DNA of 64,000 nt from Tolypeutes matacus (GCA_026826555.1 JAKSZT010017954.1:5608642-5672641); one strand, 5' to 3'. Shown: positions 9,820 through 22,140, numbered from the stretch's first letter. Translations and numbers: made by a program. The notes: generated by a model from the letters alone, not told the origin.

Positions 9820-11207
9820 AGTGAAATCAGTTGTGGTTTGACGGTGAGGCGCCTCTGACTACGTTTGGTGTGAAATGGTGCAGAGCACAGCAGTTCAGAC
9901 AACCAGGAATGTTTGGGACTTTGGGAAGTGGTAGTTAGCAGTTCACAGCCTGAGGAGAAGTGGGGAAAACCTCAGGCTTATCACAGTGAAGCAAGGGGCA
10001 GGGGTTACAGGATTTGGTTACTAAAGGAAGGTGTGGCCTCAGAAGGCTGGTGAACCTGGAGACACTCAGGTTACACAGCTGTGCTCCTCCACGGATGCCT
10101 CCAAGCTCTTAGATTGCTGGTGGTGTCTGCCACCTTCCAGTCATGGGAGGGACTGGAGGTTCCACACACGTGCCATGGATCCACGCGGTGGTCTTACCAG
10201 ACTCACACCAGCCTTGGTGTTTATATATCCCACCAAACAAGTCCAGCTGCCTCTTTTCTGTCTGCTCAGTGAGATCAGCCCAGATTCCCTGCTGCAAGTA
10301 TCACATGGGACAACTGTTCTCAGTTCTTTGCTGAGTATCCTGCTCTCCATCCTTTCCACATCATCCCTATGGAACTCAATCTGCCCCTCAATCTCACTCT
10401 TCCGAGTCCCAGTAAGAAAGCAAAGTCTCTGAAAACCCCACTGGATTGCTCCTCTTTTCTCATCCCCTTAAGCAGCTCCTGATCTCGTGCATTCGATCAA
10501 ATCTCTTTTCCTCCATCAGAAGGTTTGTTCCTAGGATAAGCAAGTTATCTTTAAGGAGAAGCCCCCAAAATAGAACATGGAAGTCTGAAAAGGGGGGATT
10601 CATTCATTCATGCATTTAACAAAGGTTTCTGAGCAGTCACTATGTGCTTAGTGTAGGGGACACATACTGATTAAAAAAAAAAAAAAAACCCCAAAAGATA
10701 AATAGAATATGGTCACTGTTCTTTTGAGCTCGGTCTTGTGGAAGAGACATCCATTCATCATATTCTCACATGGCTGGATAGAGATCCATTCATCAAATCA
10801 TCACGTGGCTGGATGTAAGTACAAACTGAAGTTGGTGCCAGGAAGGAAAGGAACCCACTTCTTTGAGAGTTTTTGTTTGTTTGTTTGTTTTTTAACAAAA
10901 GAGCCTTGCTGAGCCTGGTCAGTCGAGAACTGCTCTCCTGAAGGAGTGTTGTTGGCATGAGGTCCAGGGTTAAGTAGGCCAAGGGGCAGGATGGTAGAGT
11001 GATGTGGCTGGGGAAAGGCAGATGAGTGCTTGAGGAAACAGGGCAAACTTGGGGAGCTGAAAGGACTCCAGGGTGGGAATCCACAGAGGCAGCATACATG
11101 GGAAGAGGCTTGTAGTAGCCTCTCTTGAAAGATGGCTCCCCAATGAGGCAAGCCTCCTGGTCCTCACACACCTGTATAATGCCCTCCACTTGGATCTCAG
11201 CTGACCC
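9820..11207. other. No gene; GTTT repeat and an old dispersed relic
   Basis: Contains a small GTTT repeat (10869-10892) and, near 10598-10735, a decayed 'attcattcatgcatttaac ... cactatgtgc' relic of an ancient LINE/SINE class, with a 16-A run at 10673-10688. Frame 10031-10432 has no ATG. The 176-codon minus frame 10758-11288 runs from the LTR into the GTTT repeat and looks accidental. Confidence 0.5.
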
Positions 11208-11657
11208 TGTATCATGGCTTAGAACTGTATGTACCCCAGGAAAACATGTTCTTAAAGTTAATCCATCTTCCTGAAGGTGTGACCCCATCGTAAGTAGGAC
11301 CTTTTGATGAGGACTTCAGTGAAGATATGATCTACTTCAATCAGAATGGATCTTAATCCTATTACTGGAGTCTTATATAAAAGAGTGAAATTCACATAGA
11401 GATAAGGCCATTGAAGCAAGCAGCTGAACTCAAGGAAACCCCAAAGAGAAGGAGCGACCAGCAGATGCCATGTGCCTTGCCATGTGGCAGAGGAGCCAAG
11501 GATCACCAGCAGCTGGTCTTTGGGAAGAATGCATCACATTGATGATGCCTTGATTTGGACATTTTCCCAGCCTCAAAACCATGAGTGACTAAATTCTCAT
11601 TGTTTAACCCAACCCATTTCATGGCATTTGCTTTAAGCAGCCTAGGAAACTAAAACA
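11208..11657 (+). mobile_element. Solo LTR, MaLR type (same clade as 6537)
   Basis: Opens tgtatcatggcttagaactg and ends 'ggaaactaaaaca'. Middle words 'cttaatcctattactggagt', 'gccttgatttggacattttc' and 'agcctcaaaaccatgagtg' fit MaLR LTRs. It interrupts an older repeat whose right part follows at 11658. No clear 5-bp duplication remains. Confidence 0.75.
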
Positions 11658-12115
11658 CTTTGCAACTTACTTAAAACCAATAGAATGTGGCAAAAGTGAC
11701 TCTGCCTAGCTTCTGAGATAGGACACCTTGTGGCATCCAACCAGGACTCTTGGAATGTGCTCTACCCTAAAATGTCTATGCCATGAAGAAGCTCAGGATA
11801 ACCACATGGAGAGGCCACCGGGGAAGAGAGAGATGCCCAGCTGGCCCAGTCATCCCGGCTGAGGCACCAGACAGGTGAGTGAAGACATTACCTTCAACTT
11901 CCATCCCAGTCGTACCTTCAGATGACTTCTGCCCCAGCCAGTATCAGACTACAGGGCTTGAGCAACCCCCAAGCAAGACCCTCCCAGCTGAGCCCACCCA
12001 CTCACAGAACTGTAAGGAACAATAATAAATTGTTTTAAGCTTAGTGGCTTAAGTTTTAAACTTAGTTTTGGAACTAGTTTGTTCCACAGTAGGTGGTTCC
12101 TAGAAGTTGGGTGCA
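11658..12115 (+). mobile_element. Ancient LTR-like repeat
   Basis: The order 'aaccaatagaatgtggcaaa', 'cacatggagaggcca', 'gaggcaccagacaggtgagt' and 'ttttaagcttagtggctt' matches the element at 58665-59400, where the same landmarks occur in the same order. I take it as an old MaLR-class LTR; the family is uncertain. Its left part may lie before 11208. Confidence 0.5.
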
Positions 12116-13216
12116 GTCATTAAAAAAAAAAAAAAAAACGATACAACAAAAAACTAAAACAAAGCTCAAGGCATGAAAATGGTCAAGTAGATGAATAGGG
12201 TTTGTTCCTTTCATGTCTTGAGTAACAGATGCTACCCAGACAGGCTTAAGGGCACAATGCCTGCTGTGCAGAATTCTGGCTCCTGTCCACCTGTTGAATT
12301 TCTACGAGCTTTAATTTATTTGAGTCATGTGTTTTCCTCACTGACACTGATAGTTCAGTGTGTTCTTCTGGGCGCAGTGTTGTAAAATTGTAACGGGGTT
12401 GATTAATAAGGTGTCTCTATTTCCCCTCTTTCGTTCACTGCCATTTACAAGAAAACAGCGAAAGTGGGTGGCAAAATATAGCCCTGTCAGGATCCTGCCT
12501 TAACAAAAATAAAGAAAAATGTGAAACTGTCAAATCTCAAGTGTTCTATATCCAGAGGAACATTATTGCATCCTCTCTGGCATCTCACAACATCCCATAA
12601 TGCTCCTATCAGTGAAAAAACAATAATGTGATGTGCAGATGCTTCTTCTGGGTTTATTTTCATTTGGTTTGGTAATGACTGGGTGATTTTTGAATCCCAA
12701 TAAGATAGCTACATACAGTATATCTGCCTTCCCAATTGGACAGAGATATGTTTTATTCATCACACCAGCCAGACTAAAATGCCCAGAAAACTTAGCCTTG
12801 GTCTAATACCAATGATAGAGAAATCTTTGTCATCTAAAATATCCAACTTTTGATTCATCTATTTCTTTGTTCAACAGCCTTTTACTGAATGCATCCAATG
12901 AGCCAGCCACTGTACTTTACTAATCCACTCTTTTCCATTATGGTGGGTGTCAATATGTAGTACAAGAAAAACCTAGTATAGCTTAACTATTAAGGCATTG
13001 TTTTGTACCTTAGAATGTTAGAAAAATTCAATGTGACTCTTGCTCACAAGCATGCAGAGCTACAGATTTAACATTAACCAGATTTAGCCTCACCAAGAAT
13101 GTATAACTATGTACTTCCTCACTCATCTTTACTCTCGAATCCATTCACTTTCTGTACCTTCACATCGGTACCACCCTCCCCAGCCCTATCACCCCAAGAT
13201 TGCCTGACCCCAGATA
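12116..13216. other. No gene recognised
   Basis: Unique-looking DNA. An 18-A run at 12122-12139 and a short old-repeat-like word at 12860-12925 (attcatctatttctttgttc ... gagccagccactgta) are the only landmarks. Open frames are below 70 codons. Confidence 0.45.
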
Positions 13217-13224
13217 CCATGCAT

Positions 13225-13321
13225 TTTTTTTTTTTTTTTTTACTGGGAGGTCCCGGGGATCGAACCCAGTTCCCTCCATATGGGAGACGGACACCCAACC
13301 ATTTGAGCCACATCTGTCCCC
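13225..13321 (-). mobile_element. DAS-type SINE monomer
   Basis: Minus-strand copy with ggctcaaatggttggg (A-box region) and ggttcgatccccggg-like B box, poly(T) on the plus side at 13225-13241. Flanked by ccatgcat at 13217-13224 and 13322-13329. The right copy of the target is also the left target of the next SINE. Confidence 0.9.
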
Positions 13322-13334
13322 CCATGCATATTTT

Positions 13335-13677
13335 TTAAAAGATTTATTTACTTTTTTTTATTTCCCCCTCCCCCAGGTGGTTCTCTCTTCTGTCTGCTCA
13401 TTGTTTTCTCACCTTCTCCAGGAGACACCAAGAACGAAACCCAGGACCACCTACATGGGAGTTGAGTGCCCAACAGCCTGAGCCACATCCACTCCCCATG
13501 GATTGTGGCATCTGCTGGCTTGTGGCTTCTGCTTATTTAGGTGTCTGCTCATTGTGGCAGATACGGCATCTAGCTTGTTGCAGCGGGTACAGGCGTCTGC
13601 TCGTCTTCTTTAGGAGGCCCTGGGACCTCTCATGTGGTAGGTGGGCACCCAACTAGTTGAGCCACATCTGCTTCCTA
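13335..13677 (-). mobile_element. DAS-type SINE dimer at the same target site
   Basis: Two tRNA-like units in minus orientation (near 13420-13496 and 13600-13677), with poly(T) near 13330-13360. Flanked by ccatgcatatttt at 13322-13334 and 13678-13690. The left flank is the right duplication of the monomer at 13225, so both SINEs used one target word. Confidence 0.9.
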
Positions 13678-13768
13678 CCATGCATATTTTAAGAGTAACT
13701 GAAAAAATCAAAAACTAATTTTTCTGGACCCAACTTAGAAATGACAACCTTGTGTATATTTACTATTG

Positions 13769-13876
13769 TTTTTTGTTTGTTTGTTTGTTTGTTTTACCGG
13801 GAGGTCCCGGGTATCGAACCCGGGTCCCTCCATATGGGAGACGGACGCCCAGCCATTTGAGCCACATCCGTCTCCC
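13769..13876 (-). mobile_element. DAS-type SINE monomer, little diverged
   Basis: The head on the minus strand carries ggctcaaatggctgggcg and gggttcgatacccggg, both near Pol III consensus. The tail is a CAAA repeat. Perfect 12-bp flanks tatttactattg at 13757-13768 and 13877-13888. It looks young. Confidence 0.92.
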
Positions 13877-13888
13877 TATTTACTATTG

Positions 13889-14513
13889 TGATGATAATTC
13901 TAGATTGAACTTACCTTTGTTTATGGTTATTTCAGAACCAGGCTCACCCTTATGTAAACTTGCCATTGTGATAGTAACCACTCTACCCTCCCCTGGTTGA
14001 ATCCATAAAAACTCCTTCTCTCTTGGTTTGGGGAAGGCAGATTTGAGACACCCGCATCTTCAGTCCTCCCATCGGTGTTTATGAACCTGTTTTCTCTCAT
14101 GACCATCCCAGTGTGGACTCCAATTCATCTGCTGTGGGCAAGAACCCAGAGGGACCCTTATGGGATTTCCTTCATATGGTCTCTGTTGGTGGCGCTTCAT
14201 TTACATTGGAGTTCTGGTAGTGCTATCTTTGACCCCAGGAATGGGCATATGACCCCAAATGGCTAATAATTCGTATGCTGAGAAAAGACAGCAAGAAGAC
14301 GGTTGAAGGTGAGTTGTTGATGTCGGCTTCCTAAGGAGATGTATCGTTCGGGTTTCCAGAGTGGTGTTGCTGCATTCCCTTCCACAGGACTAGTTATTCA
14401 TTTTCCTCTTCAATTCTAAGAAGCACTGTTCATCCTTTCAATAAACTCCTTTACTTTGGGTAAGTTTGCTCGAGTCCATTTTCATTGTTTATAACTGAAA
14501 GCTGCTTGCTACA
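13889..14513 (+). mobile_element. Probable old LTR sequence
   Basis: Has LTR-like features on the plus strand: cataaaaactcc near 14003 (TATA-like), then aataaactcc near 14441 (poly(A) signal), followed by a U5-like end finishing in 'ttgctaca'. One or two LTRs could be present. The family is not identified and the left limit is uncertain. Confidence 0.35.
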
Positions 14514-15915
14514 TTCCTACTTACAGGTCAAACGGCAAGGAGTTTTGTTATCTTCAGAACGTCTCTCCAGTTTTAAATAAAATAGGAAGTCCTCCTTTGT
14601 GTCTGTCTTAAAACCTCTCCAGTTTTAATGTCACTGCTATGCAATGGAAGCAGTCACTCTTGGTCATATTACCCCAAATCTTGAGTAGCTGCTACCTGCC
14701 AGGCCCAATGGGGAAGTCCAAATTGAAAAAGGCACACCAGTTCTTGAAGCTATGTGTACACATCTCACTTGCTGTCCTAGACTGTTAAGCTCCCTGCAGT
14801 GAGAGACTGTGCTTCATTCATTTTTTTAATCCTCATTCCTAGGTATTTGTACTTCAAGGGCAATGGACATGGTTTTTGAAGCTCATGAGAATATAGGTGG
14901 TCATTAGATACATGAGAGCCTTGGAAGTAGATGGCAATGTCTAGGGAGATTGGAGAGGATTTAAGAACTAAACCCTGGGTAACACCAGCATTTAAGAAGA
15001 AGAAAGAGGCAGAAAAAGCAATCAGAGAAGTAAGAAGCAACGGTGTTAGCACCAGAAGCCGGAAGAGACCAGAGTTTCAAGAACTACATAATAGTCAACA
15101 GTACCAAATGCTGCAGAGTCTAGACCAATTGAACGCTAAGAAGAGGTCAAAGAATTTGACAACACAAAGCCATCAATGACTCAAAAGGTCATTCCCAGCA
15201 CAGTGATAAGAACCCAAGCCAGATTGCACTGGTTGACAAGCTGACTCCTCGTTGTAGTGGCTAAAAAGAAAGAAAAGGAAACACTTTGTGGCAAAAAAGT
15301 AAGATTGAGAGGAGCTGTGGCTGTTCTTGGTAAAGGAAGGGGATGCATAGAATAAATGAATATTTACTTTTAAAATGAAGTGTCCTAGCTGACAATCAAT
15401 TCCACTCATATCATTAAAGCTCAAATTCTTGTTCAAAATAATAAAAATAATTGACATCTGTGTAGGGCTTTGTAGTTTACAATACATGGGTTAGTGCTCT
15501 TTGTCACTGGTGTTTAAGCAAAAATGATTTACTCAAAACCCCAAAACAAGAATGGTCTTATATTAAAATCTCAGACAAACTAAGACTAAAATCCTCCCTT
15601 TGATCAGGGACTGAGAGCACTTGAAAAGAATACAGTGGTAATCCTCCCACTCTCTGCCTCTACGAAGAAAAAAAAAAAAAAAAGTAACAAGCGCTGATGC
15701 AAATTGCAATGCTTTGTGCTTTGAACTACAAATCACACAATGCCAGGGGAGCCAGAAAAGTACCCGCATAATGATTTTCTCTGATAGAGGCAAAGACAAA
15801 AAAAAAAAGGCAAAAAACCCCCCACAACACTAACATGTTCAATGGGGCTTAGAAAGTAAAGCCAATATCATTTGCACGTGATTCGGATGCCAAAACTTTT
15901 ACTGCTATAATAATG
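14514..15915. other. No gene; short L2-like tail near 14760-14840
   Basis: The word 'gttaagctccctgcagtgag' and the following text resemble an L2 3' end. A 17-A run lies near 15666-15682. Frames up to 104 codons (15173-15487 minus) have no recognisable domain. Nothing else is seen. Confidence 0.45.
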
Positions 15916-15924
15916 CATTTTTCT

Positions 15925-16858
15925 TTTTTTTTTCTTTTATTATTATTATTTAAGAAGCTTTAGATTACATAAATGTTACATCAAAACTAGGGGATTCCCC
16001 TATACCTCACTTCCCTCTCCCTCCCACAACTCTCCCCATTAACAACATCTTTCATTAGTGTGGTACATTTGTTACAATTGATGAACACATTGAAGCATTG
16101 CTACTAACCATGGTCTATAGTTTACATTATGGTTTACACTTTGCACCACACAATTTGATAGGTTTTGACAAAATGTATAATGGCCTGTATCTGTCATTGC
16201 AATGTCATACAGAACAATTCCGATGCCTCAAAATGCCCCATGTTACACCCTCTCCCTCCCCTCAGAGCCTCTGGTGACCACTGCCTTTATATCAGTGTTA
16301 CGAGTTCTTCCATTGCTAGCATAATAATGTCTACTTTAGTCCTTAGTTACGTTCTCCCCTTATGTTTGTTCTTCCTCAATCTTGAGGATTTTTGGGGGTG
16401 ATGCCCACCCACTTGGCTTCCGGTTGAGAGGGGGCTGAGATCCCATGGGGCAGATGAGTGGAACTGTCTTGCTTGCAGTTGCAGACACCCTCTGGTTTGG
16501 GGAATGGGCATTGTCTTTCATCATTGTTTTGTTAGTTGTCCTGGGTGAGTCCAATGAACTGGAGAGTAGGTGGTGGCTGCAACTCTGCTGAGTTTCAGGG
16601 CTCAACCAGCATATGAACAGTCAGAAGATTTAGGTCTCTAGGACACATATTTATATGTGCTAATTATATGTTCAAATAAAAGGGGGTATAAGAGCCATGT
16701 GTAGGAAAATTATAAATGAGTCCAACTCCGATACACTGGGGACATAGGTTATCATATATTCCAAGGTAAGGCCCACTAACAGGGTGCCGAATTCCTGGGG
16801 TTGTCTGGCCTGCCTATAGTGTCCAGATGTCTTTAGAGCTCTCAGGAGCCCCCCTGCA
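15925..16858 (-). mobile_element. Young L1 3' end, 5'-truncated
   Basis: Plus strand opens with the T-rich complement of the tail, then a 3' UTR with 'gtacatttgttacaattg' and 'aaatgtataatggcctgtat', running to a truncation at 16858. Flanked by catttttct at 15916-15924 and 16859-16867. The same 3' UTR type recurs at 2471 and 26135. It holds no intact ORF2. Confidence 0.8.
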
Positions 16859-16867
16859 CATTTTTCT

Positions 16868-17164
16868 GTTTTTTTTTTTTTTTTTTTTTTTTAATATTCA
16901 CTTAATGTTGGCGATGAAGAGCACATCTCTTCAGGTAAACATATGTAAAGACCTCCGTGGATCCATTCCAGTTATCCCCTGCTCATTGTTCAATAGCCAG
17001 TCAACTTCTAGAGGGAAGGGACTTGTCCATGTAGTTCATATTGTAATCCCATGGCATAGCAGTGTCCAGCATGCCACAGTATTTTGTTCAATTAATTAAT
17101 TAATGCTGGGCCCTCATCCTGTCTTGCCTGAACAATTATGTTCCCTAATAGGTGTCCCTGCTTT
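16868..17164 (+). mobile_element. Old L2 pieces beside a 22-T run
   Basis: After a poly(T) run (about 16870-16891), 16995-17070 reads like an L2 3' end (agagggaagggacttgtcca ... agtgtccagcatgcca). 17107-17165 resembles an upstream L2 part, so the order is shuffled or two copies lie side by side. Confidence 0.45.
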
Positions 17165-17530
17165 TATTCTCTCTTCTTGTATCAGTTATCTATTGTTGTG
17201 TAGCAAACCATCCCAAACCACAGTGTCTTGAAACAATAGCAATAATTTATTTTGCCCTCCGATGTGCAATTTGGGCAAGGATCAGCAAGGTCAGCTCTCC
17301 TCTGTTCCATGTGGCATCAGCTGGGAAGTCTCAACTAGGGGCTGGAGGATCCATTTCCAAGATGGTGCACCCACATGGCTGGTAAATTGGCACCAGCTGT
17401 CAGCAGGGGTCCTGAAGTCCTCTCCATGTGGGCCCTCCACAAGGGTTTGGGCATCCTCATGGCATGGTGGTGGAGTTCTAAGAGCAAACATAGCAAGAGA
17501 GCTAGGTGGAAACTATATTGCCTTTTTTAG
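17165..17530. mobile_element. Old ERVL-type LTR (MLT2-like)
   Basis: Opens tgtatcagttatctattgtt and continues with 'ggctggaggatccatttcca' and 'gcatggtggtggagttc', the order found in a common mammalian LTR class also present at 28428. The right end is abrupt where L1 begins. The LTR class is from memory. Confidence 0.55.
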
Positions 17531-17539
17531 AAAATTGAA

Positions 17540-18390
17540 TTAACATATTTTTAATTGCATTAACATATATATAACATAAAACTTGTCATTTCAGCCATTT
17601 TTAGTGTACAATTCAGTGGCATTTAATCACTTTGACAATATTTGCTAACATCACCACTTTCTACAACTAAAACTTTTTCATCACTCAAAATTGCAAACTT
17701 TTTACCCATTGAGCACTAATTCTCCATTCTCCTTGCTACCACAGCCCCTGGTAGCTTCTAATCCACTTTCTATCTCTGTAAATTTGCTTAGTCTAGATAT
17801 TTCATGTAAGTGGAATCATACAATATTTGTCCTTTTGTGTCTGGCTTATCTCAGCATAATGCTTTCCAGGTTCATTCATGTGGTAGCATGTATCAGAACT
17901 TCATTCCTTTTTATGGCTGAATGATATTCCATTATATAGCTATACCACATTTCATTTATCCATTCAACTCTTGATGGACCTATGGTTTGTTTCCACTTTT
18001 TAGCTATTGTGAATAATGCAAATGTGAATATTGTGACTAATAAACATCAGTATACAAGTATCTCTTTGAGTCCTTGCTTTCAGTTCTTTGGGATATATAC
18101 TTAGGAATGGAATTGCCAGGTTATATAGTAATTCTATGTTTAATGTTTTGAGGAACTGCCAAATTGTTTCCCACAATGGCTACACCATTTTACATCCTCA
18201 CCAGCAACACCCAAGCATCCCAATTTCTCCACATCTTCCCCAACACTTATTTTCCATTTTAAATGACAGCCATCCTCATGGGTGTGAAGTGGGATTTCAT
18301 TATGGGTTTGATTTGCATTTCCCTCGTGGCTAATGATGTTGAGCATCTTTTCATGTGTTTTACGTTGCCTTTCATGATCTGGGTTGGAAG
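17540..18390 (-). mobile_element. Old L1 3' UTR (L1M type), antisense
   Basis: The plus text holds classic antisense L1M 3' UTR landmarks in order: 'gtgtacaattcagtggcatt' (17607), 'gtggaatcatacaatatttg' (17810), 'atattccattatatagct' (17924) and 'gaatggaattgccaggtta' (18105). Frames here, up to 84 codons, are by-products. Confidence 0.85.
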
Positions 18391-18970
18391 TCATCTAGCA
18401 CCATAAGCTTGATCAGGCATCTCTTGATGGAAGGAGTACCAGTCACATCACAAGAACAATAGGTGAGATGGCTGATACTCCTGCAGCCATTTACACAATC
18501 CATCTTTCTCAATGCTTCTCTATGTGAGTGTCTAAAACACAAATTTGATGTGACACTTCTCAGTTTAAAAATGTCCAATATTCTCCTTTTCCAAGAGAAT
18601 AAATTCCATACTCCAATGAGGGCATTTAACACTCCCATTACCTGGTCCCTTCCACTCGTCTGGTCCCCCAGTCGACACCAGCAGCACCCGTCCCTCACTT
18701 GTTCTTCCGGCTATCTCAATTAGGTCGTCCCACCCTTCTAATCAGGTGCATCCTCACCTGGAAAGGATGAAGGTCATCCTCACCTTCCTTGGTCTACAAC
18801 CATCAGCATTAAGTTTGCCTCTGTAGATCCTCCAGAACACCCTTCCATTGGACTTGGCACTCTCTCATTTAAGTAACCATTATTGTACAGTCTGTCCTTG
18901 GAAATGACCTCCTTGAGAACACAAACCTTGTTTTATTCATATATGCATCCCAGATATCACAACAATAATA
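18391..18970 (+). mobile_element. L2 3' region
   Basis: Pyrimidine-rich L2-like text: 'aaacacaaatttgatgtgac', 'attaggtcgtcccaccc', then the end near 18900-18955 (tgacctccttgagaacacaa). Diverged. It abuts the L1 at 18390. Frames up to 108 codons cross it without a domain. Confidence 0.55.
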
Positions 18971-18984
18971 TGCATCACCGTATT

Positions 18985-19110
18985 AAAGGATAAAAGTGAA
19001 ACACACAGAGAATGAGCAACTTTCTCAACATCAACAATAATGGCAGAGCTAGAATTTTAATCTAAGTCTTTCTCATTCTGAAGCCCTCACCCCATACAGA
19101 AAGTGATCCG
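18985..19110 (+). mobile_element. MIR relic
   Basis: 'gagcaactttctcaacatca', 'aatggcagagctagaatttt' and 'aagtctttctcattctgaag' follow the 3' half of a sense MIR. Decayed. Confidence 0.45.
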
Positions 19111-19435
19111 TACATGATTCCAGAATGCACCACTAGGGAAATATGAAGGGATAAAGCAGAGTCACATCTCCTTCATCTCTCAAAACTAACAAAAATAAGT
19201 TTAAAAGATAAATTTAAAAACAACAGAAAAATAGCAGCAATAAAAAAGAAGGAGAAGGGGTGGGGGGAGGAGAAGCCACAAGCTAATGCCATAATCCTTT
19301 TCGAAGGTCTAGGGAAAAGGTCTAGTACTTCTCATAGCCATATTCCCCTCAAAAAAGAAACTAATAAAGATGGTAAATGGACAAATCCTAAACTAGCTCA
19401 CAAATACCACCTAATTTCTAGAGAAGCACACTGTT
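19111..19435. other. No gene recognised; A-rich
   Basis: Purine- and A-rich text at 19190-19270; no open frame, repeat family or motif recognised. Confidence 0.4.
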
Positions 19436-19960
19436 AGTGCTACCGGATTTAGTCTAGGTTCTTGACTTATGCTGCAGAAATGAGTTTCAGAGCACGTCAG
19501 GTGAGTGAGGCCAGCAATTTATTAAGGTAGGGAGAGAAGAGAAATGGGGGAAAATAACAGATCACAGGTCCCCAGTAGAGTAAGGGGCTGAAGGAGGGCT
19601 GATTTATAGACTACAATTTCCCATTATAGATTATAAATGCCCAGGTTTTACTTGCATGTTGATCCACGCAGGGGGGACGTGGTGAGAGCACGGTGCAGAA
19701 GCCACAAGGGCCCCAAGCGCAGCATCAGGGCGCAGAAGCTGCCGGGAGCAGGAGCAGAGAGGCAACAGGGGTCAGGAACCAGAGTAGAAGGGGCGATTTG
19801 ACCTTTGCACCTGCTTTTTAAACTAAATTATTCCACCCCTTTGCTAACGGCATGGGAGGAGTCCCAGGTGTTTGATGTTTTGATTGATTACCCCACCCAT
19901 CAATCCCCCAGGTGGGGCCAATGATAATGTCCCAGGAGAATATCCAGAGACTCTCTTGGG
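19436..19960 (-). mobile_element. ERV LTR, probable class I type
   Basis: On the minus strand: CCAAT-like words (attggcc, aatcaatcaa), a TATA-like tttaaaaagc, a GC-rich R leader (complement of 19670-19780), aataaattgctggcctcact as poly(A) signal and U5, and an end in 'agcactaaca' at 19436. This layout is that of an LTR promoter. The upstream limit (right side) is not defined and no target duplication was found. Confidence 0.5.
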
Positions 19961-20289
19961 AATCTCATTCTGCATGGTGGAAATCTCACGAGGATCTTCC
20001 AACAGCCATCTTGCGGCATAGATGTCTACATGGACCTTTTGCCAGGTTCCAGATCCATCAATTCATTCCCTATACGAAGTCTGCTTCAATAGGATGTGTG
20101 GACAGCTGCAGGAAAAGTTCGGAAAATGCTTCAAGAACCGAAGCCTTCCCCACTCTCCCAGACTCTCACCTTTACTTTTCCCTGGCTGAGAGGAAAACTA
20201 GAGAGGGAATAGAGAATGATTATAATTGCTCAAAGCTAATTACCTTCAGCAATAACAGGGATTCAGCAATGCAATAAAGAAAATAAATA
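19961..20289. other. No feature recognised
   Basis: May include the rest of the LTR U3. Frame 19912-20277 (121 codons) starts GTG at the LTR edge and has no domain. Confidence 0.35.
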
Positions 20290-21900
20290 AAACAAGATAT
20301 CCTGAGGGAGGGAGAGACCTGGAAGGTAAAGAAACAGAGATCCACTTTTGTCCCCCTCTTCCCACAAACCATAACATTGCAGCCCAAATCCCTGGGTGTC
20401 ACCTTCTGTACACCCACTGGCTGGGAAGAGTGTGAAAACAGCCACTGGGAAGAGATGGGTAAAGTCAAGTAAGACAACCCCTGGGACTAAACATCTCTTC
20501 AAAGCAAATTTCAGGTCTCTTCCTGGAATTGGGAAAATGACCCAAAGTCCAACAATAACCTCAATGAGAACCCTAGGAGGAGATTTTTAAGAAAGTTGCA
20601 GAAGGAAGACCAGGAACGTATCTGTAATCTGTAACGACCTACACCCCCGCTCTCGCTCTCTCTCTTTTCCTCTCTCTCTCTCCACCTTCCCACCACCACC
20701 CCAACCCTTCCCCAACCTCACCACACTCTGCAATCTCAGGCAAGGAGAAGACAAAAAGACACCAGAGTCATGGAGACATCACTCAGAGTCTATTGGAACA
20801 AATAGAGCTGATCCTGTTAAATATGAATAAAGGGGAGAGAGCCAGGGAGAAGTCTTAGCACTTATGCTACATAACCACTGCAAAAGATATCAAAGGAAGA
20901 AAAATAGCATGAAGAACAGGTAGACTCTCTTCTGGTTGTCTTCTTATGGCAGTTGAGTAGGAAAGATATTCTGGGAAAACTTCCACTATGAAACAAATAG
21001 GTGCTGGATTTATTACAGCAAATATACTTGTTATACTTCTGAGCAAAGCTCATAAGAAATTAAGGGAAATTCCCAGGGATCCAAATGAAGTGGGGGCAGA
21101 TACCAAAGTGGTAAGTGCACCCACATGCCAAAACTATCCAGAAGTGCCCAGTATATCAGAAACCTGGACCTGGGTTTTAATGGCTCAGCAAGGAATGAGG
21201 GACCAAGTTTTCCACATGTGCATGGTGAGGAGTTTTAACTGAAACTTTTATTAAAAGGTGAGCTAGGAAAAGAAATCCTCTTGCTAGCAAAGGAATCCAA
21301 ACATGTTTGTCTTGGCCAAGGCTGAGGACAGGGAGGTCTCCTCTGAGAATGTATAATCAAGTCCTGCCCTCCAGTTGAATTTACTCTCTAACTGGACAAG
21401 GAAAACCCAAGGTAAGTAATTAGATGAAAGTGACATAAGGTTTTTAGCACAACGGGCACCTAACAAGGAAATCACAGATCATGCAGAGGAAATCGTTCTC
21501 ATCCCAGGCCCTTCAGGAATCTCAAATATAAGTTCAATTAAAAATTACAAAAATATATGAGGAAGAAAGTCACCATGTGTGAGAGTCAGCGAGAGTGAAA
21601 GACAAGAGTCCCAAGAACATCTAATATTAGAATGGCCTGATACAGATTATAAAATAACTGCATATAAAATATTTAAAGAAATGAAGGGTATAATAGGAAT
21701 GAACAAAAATTAAAAGGCATCAAAAATAATCACCAGATTTGAAAAAGAACCAAATAGAAATGACAGATCACATGAGTAACAATACTAACTAAATTGCCTC
21801 CAGAATTCTTTAACAGCAAATATAAGAGCTAGAGAAGCATAGAATAATAACTTTAAAGTGCTAAGAGACTCTTATTTTTATGGATGCCTCAGCACCAAGT
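20290..21900 (+). mobile_element. Probable 5' half of an old L1/HAL1
   Basis: Text from about 21270 to 21900 (ctcttgctagcaaaggaatc, cttggccaaggctgaggaca, gatacagattataaaataac, aagaaatgaagggtataata) resembles the ancestral L1/HAL1 leader and ORF1 start in sense orientation. Assignment of 20290-21260 is weaker. Heavily decayed; no frame of note. Confidence 0.45.
20649..20682 (+). repeat. CT-rich simple repeat
   Basis: Imperfect tctctctc tract, continuing into a CCACC-rich pyrimidine stretch to 20735. Confidence 0.8.
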
Positions 21901-21909
21901 GAGTCCAGA

Positions 21910-22140
21910 AACTTTTTTTTTTTTTTTAATTATTATTATTTTTTTTTATTGTGGGTAAAAATCAAAATTTTCACAATACATACCAACATTTGCAAAATGA
22001 TATATAAATATATATGCATATATGTGCATTTGCTTACAAAAATGTTATTTATGTATATATATAAATATATTTTAAGAGGTGCTTAGATACCCAAAATATT
22101 ACATGGAACTTTTAAACATAGTCTTATAAAGATGGTGATG
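21910..22140. repeat. Poly(T) and AT-rich simple sequence
   Basis: A 15-T run at 21913-21927, then TTA repeats and a tatata/atgcatatatgtgc tract near 22000-22070. It may be the tail of a minus-strand retroelement, but the body is not recognised. Confidence 0.5.

Noticed and set aside
10758..11288. 176-codon minus-strand open frame, the longest in the window
   Set aside because: It starts inside a MaLR-type LTR, passes through the GTTT repeat (giving KNKQTNKN-like text) and has no domain or codon signature.
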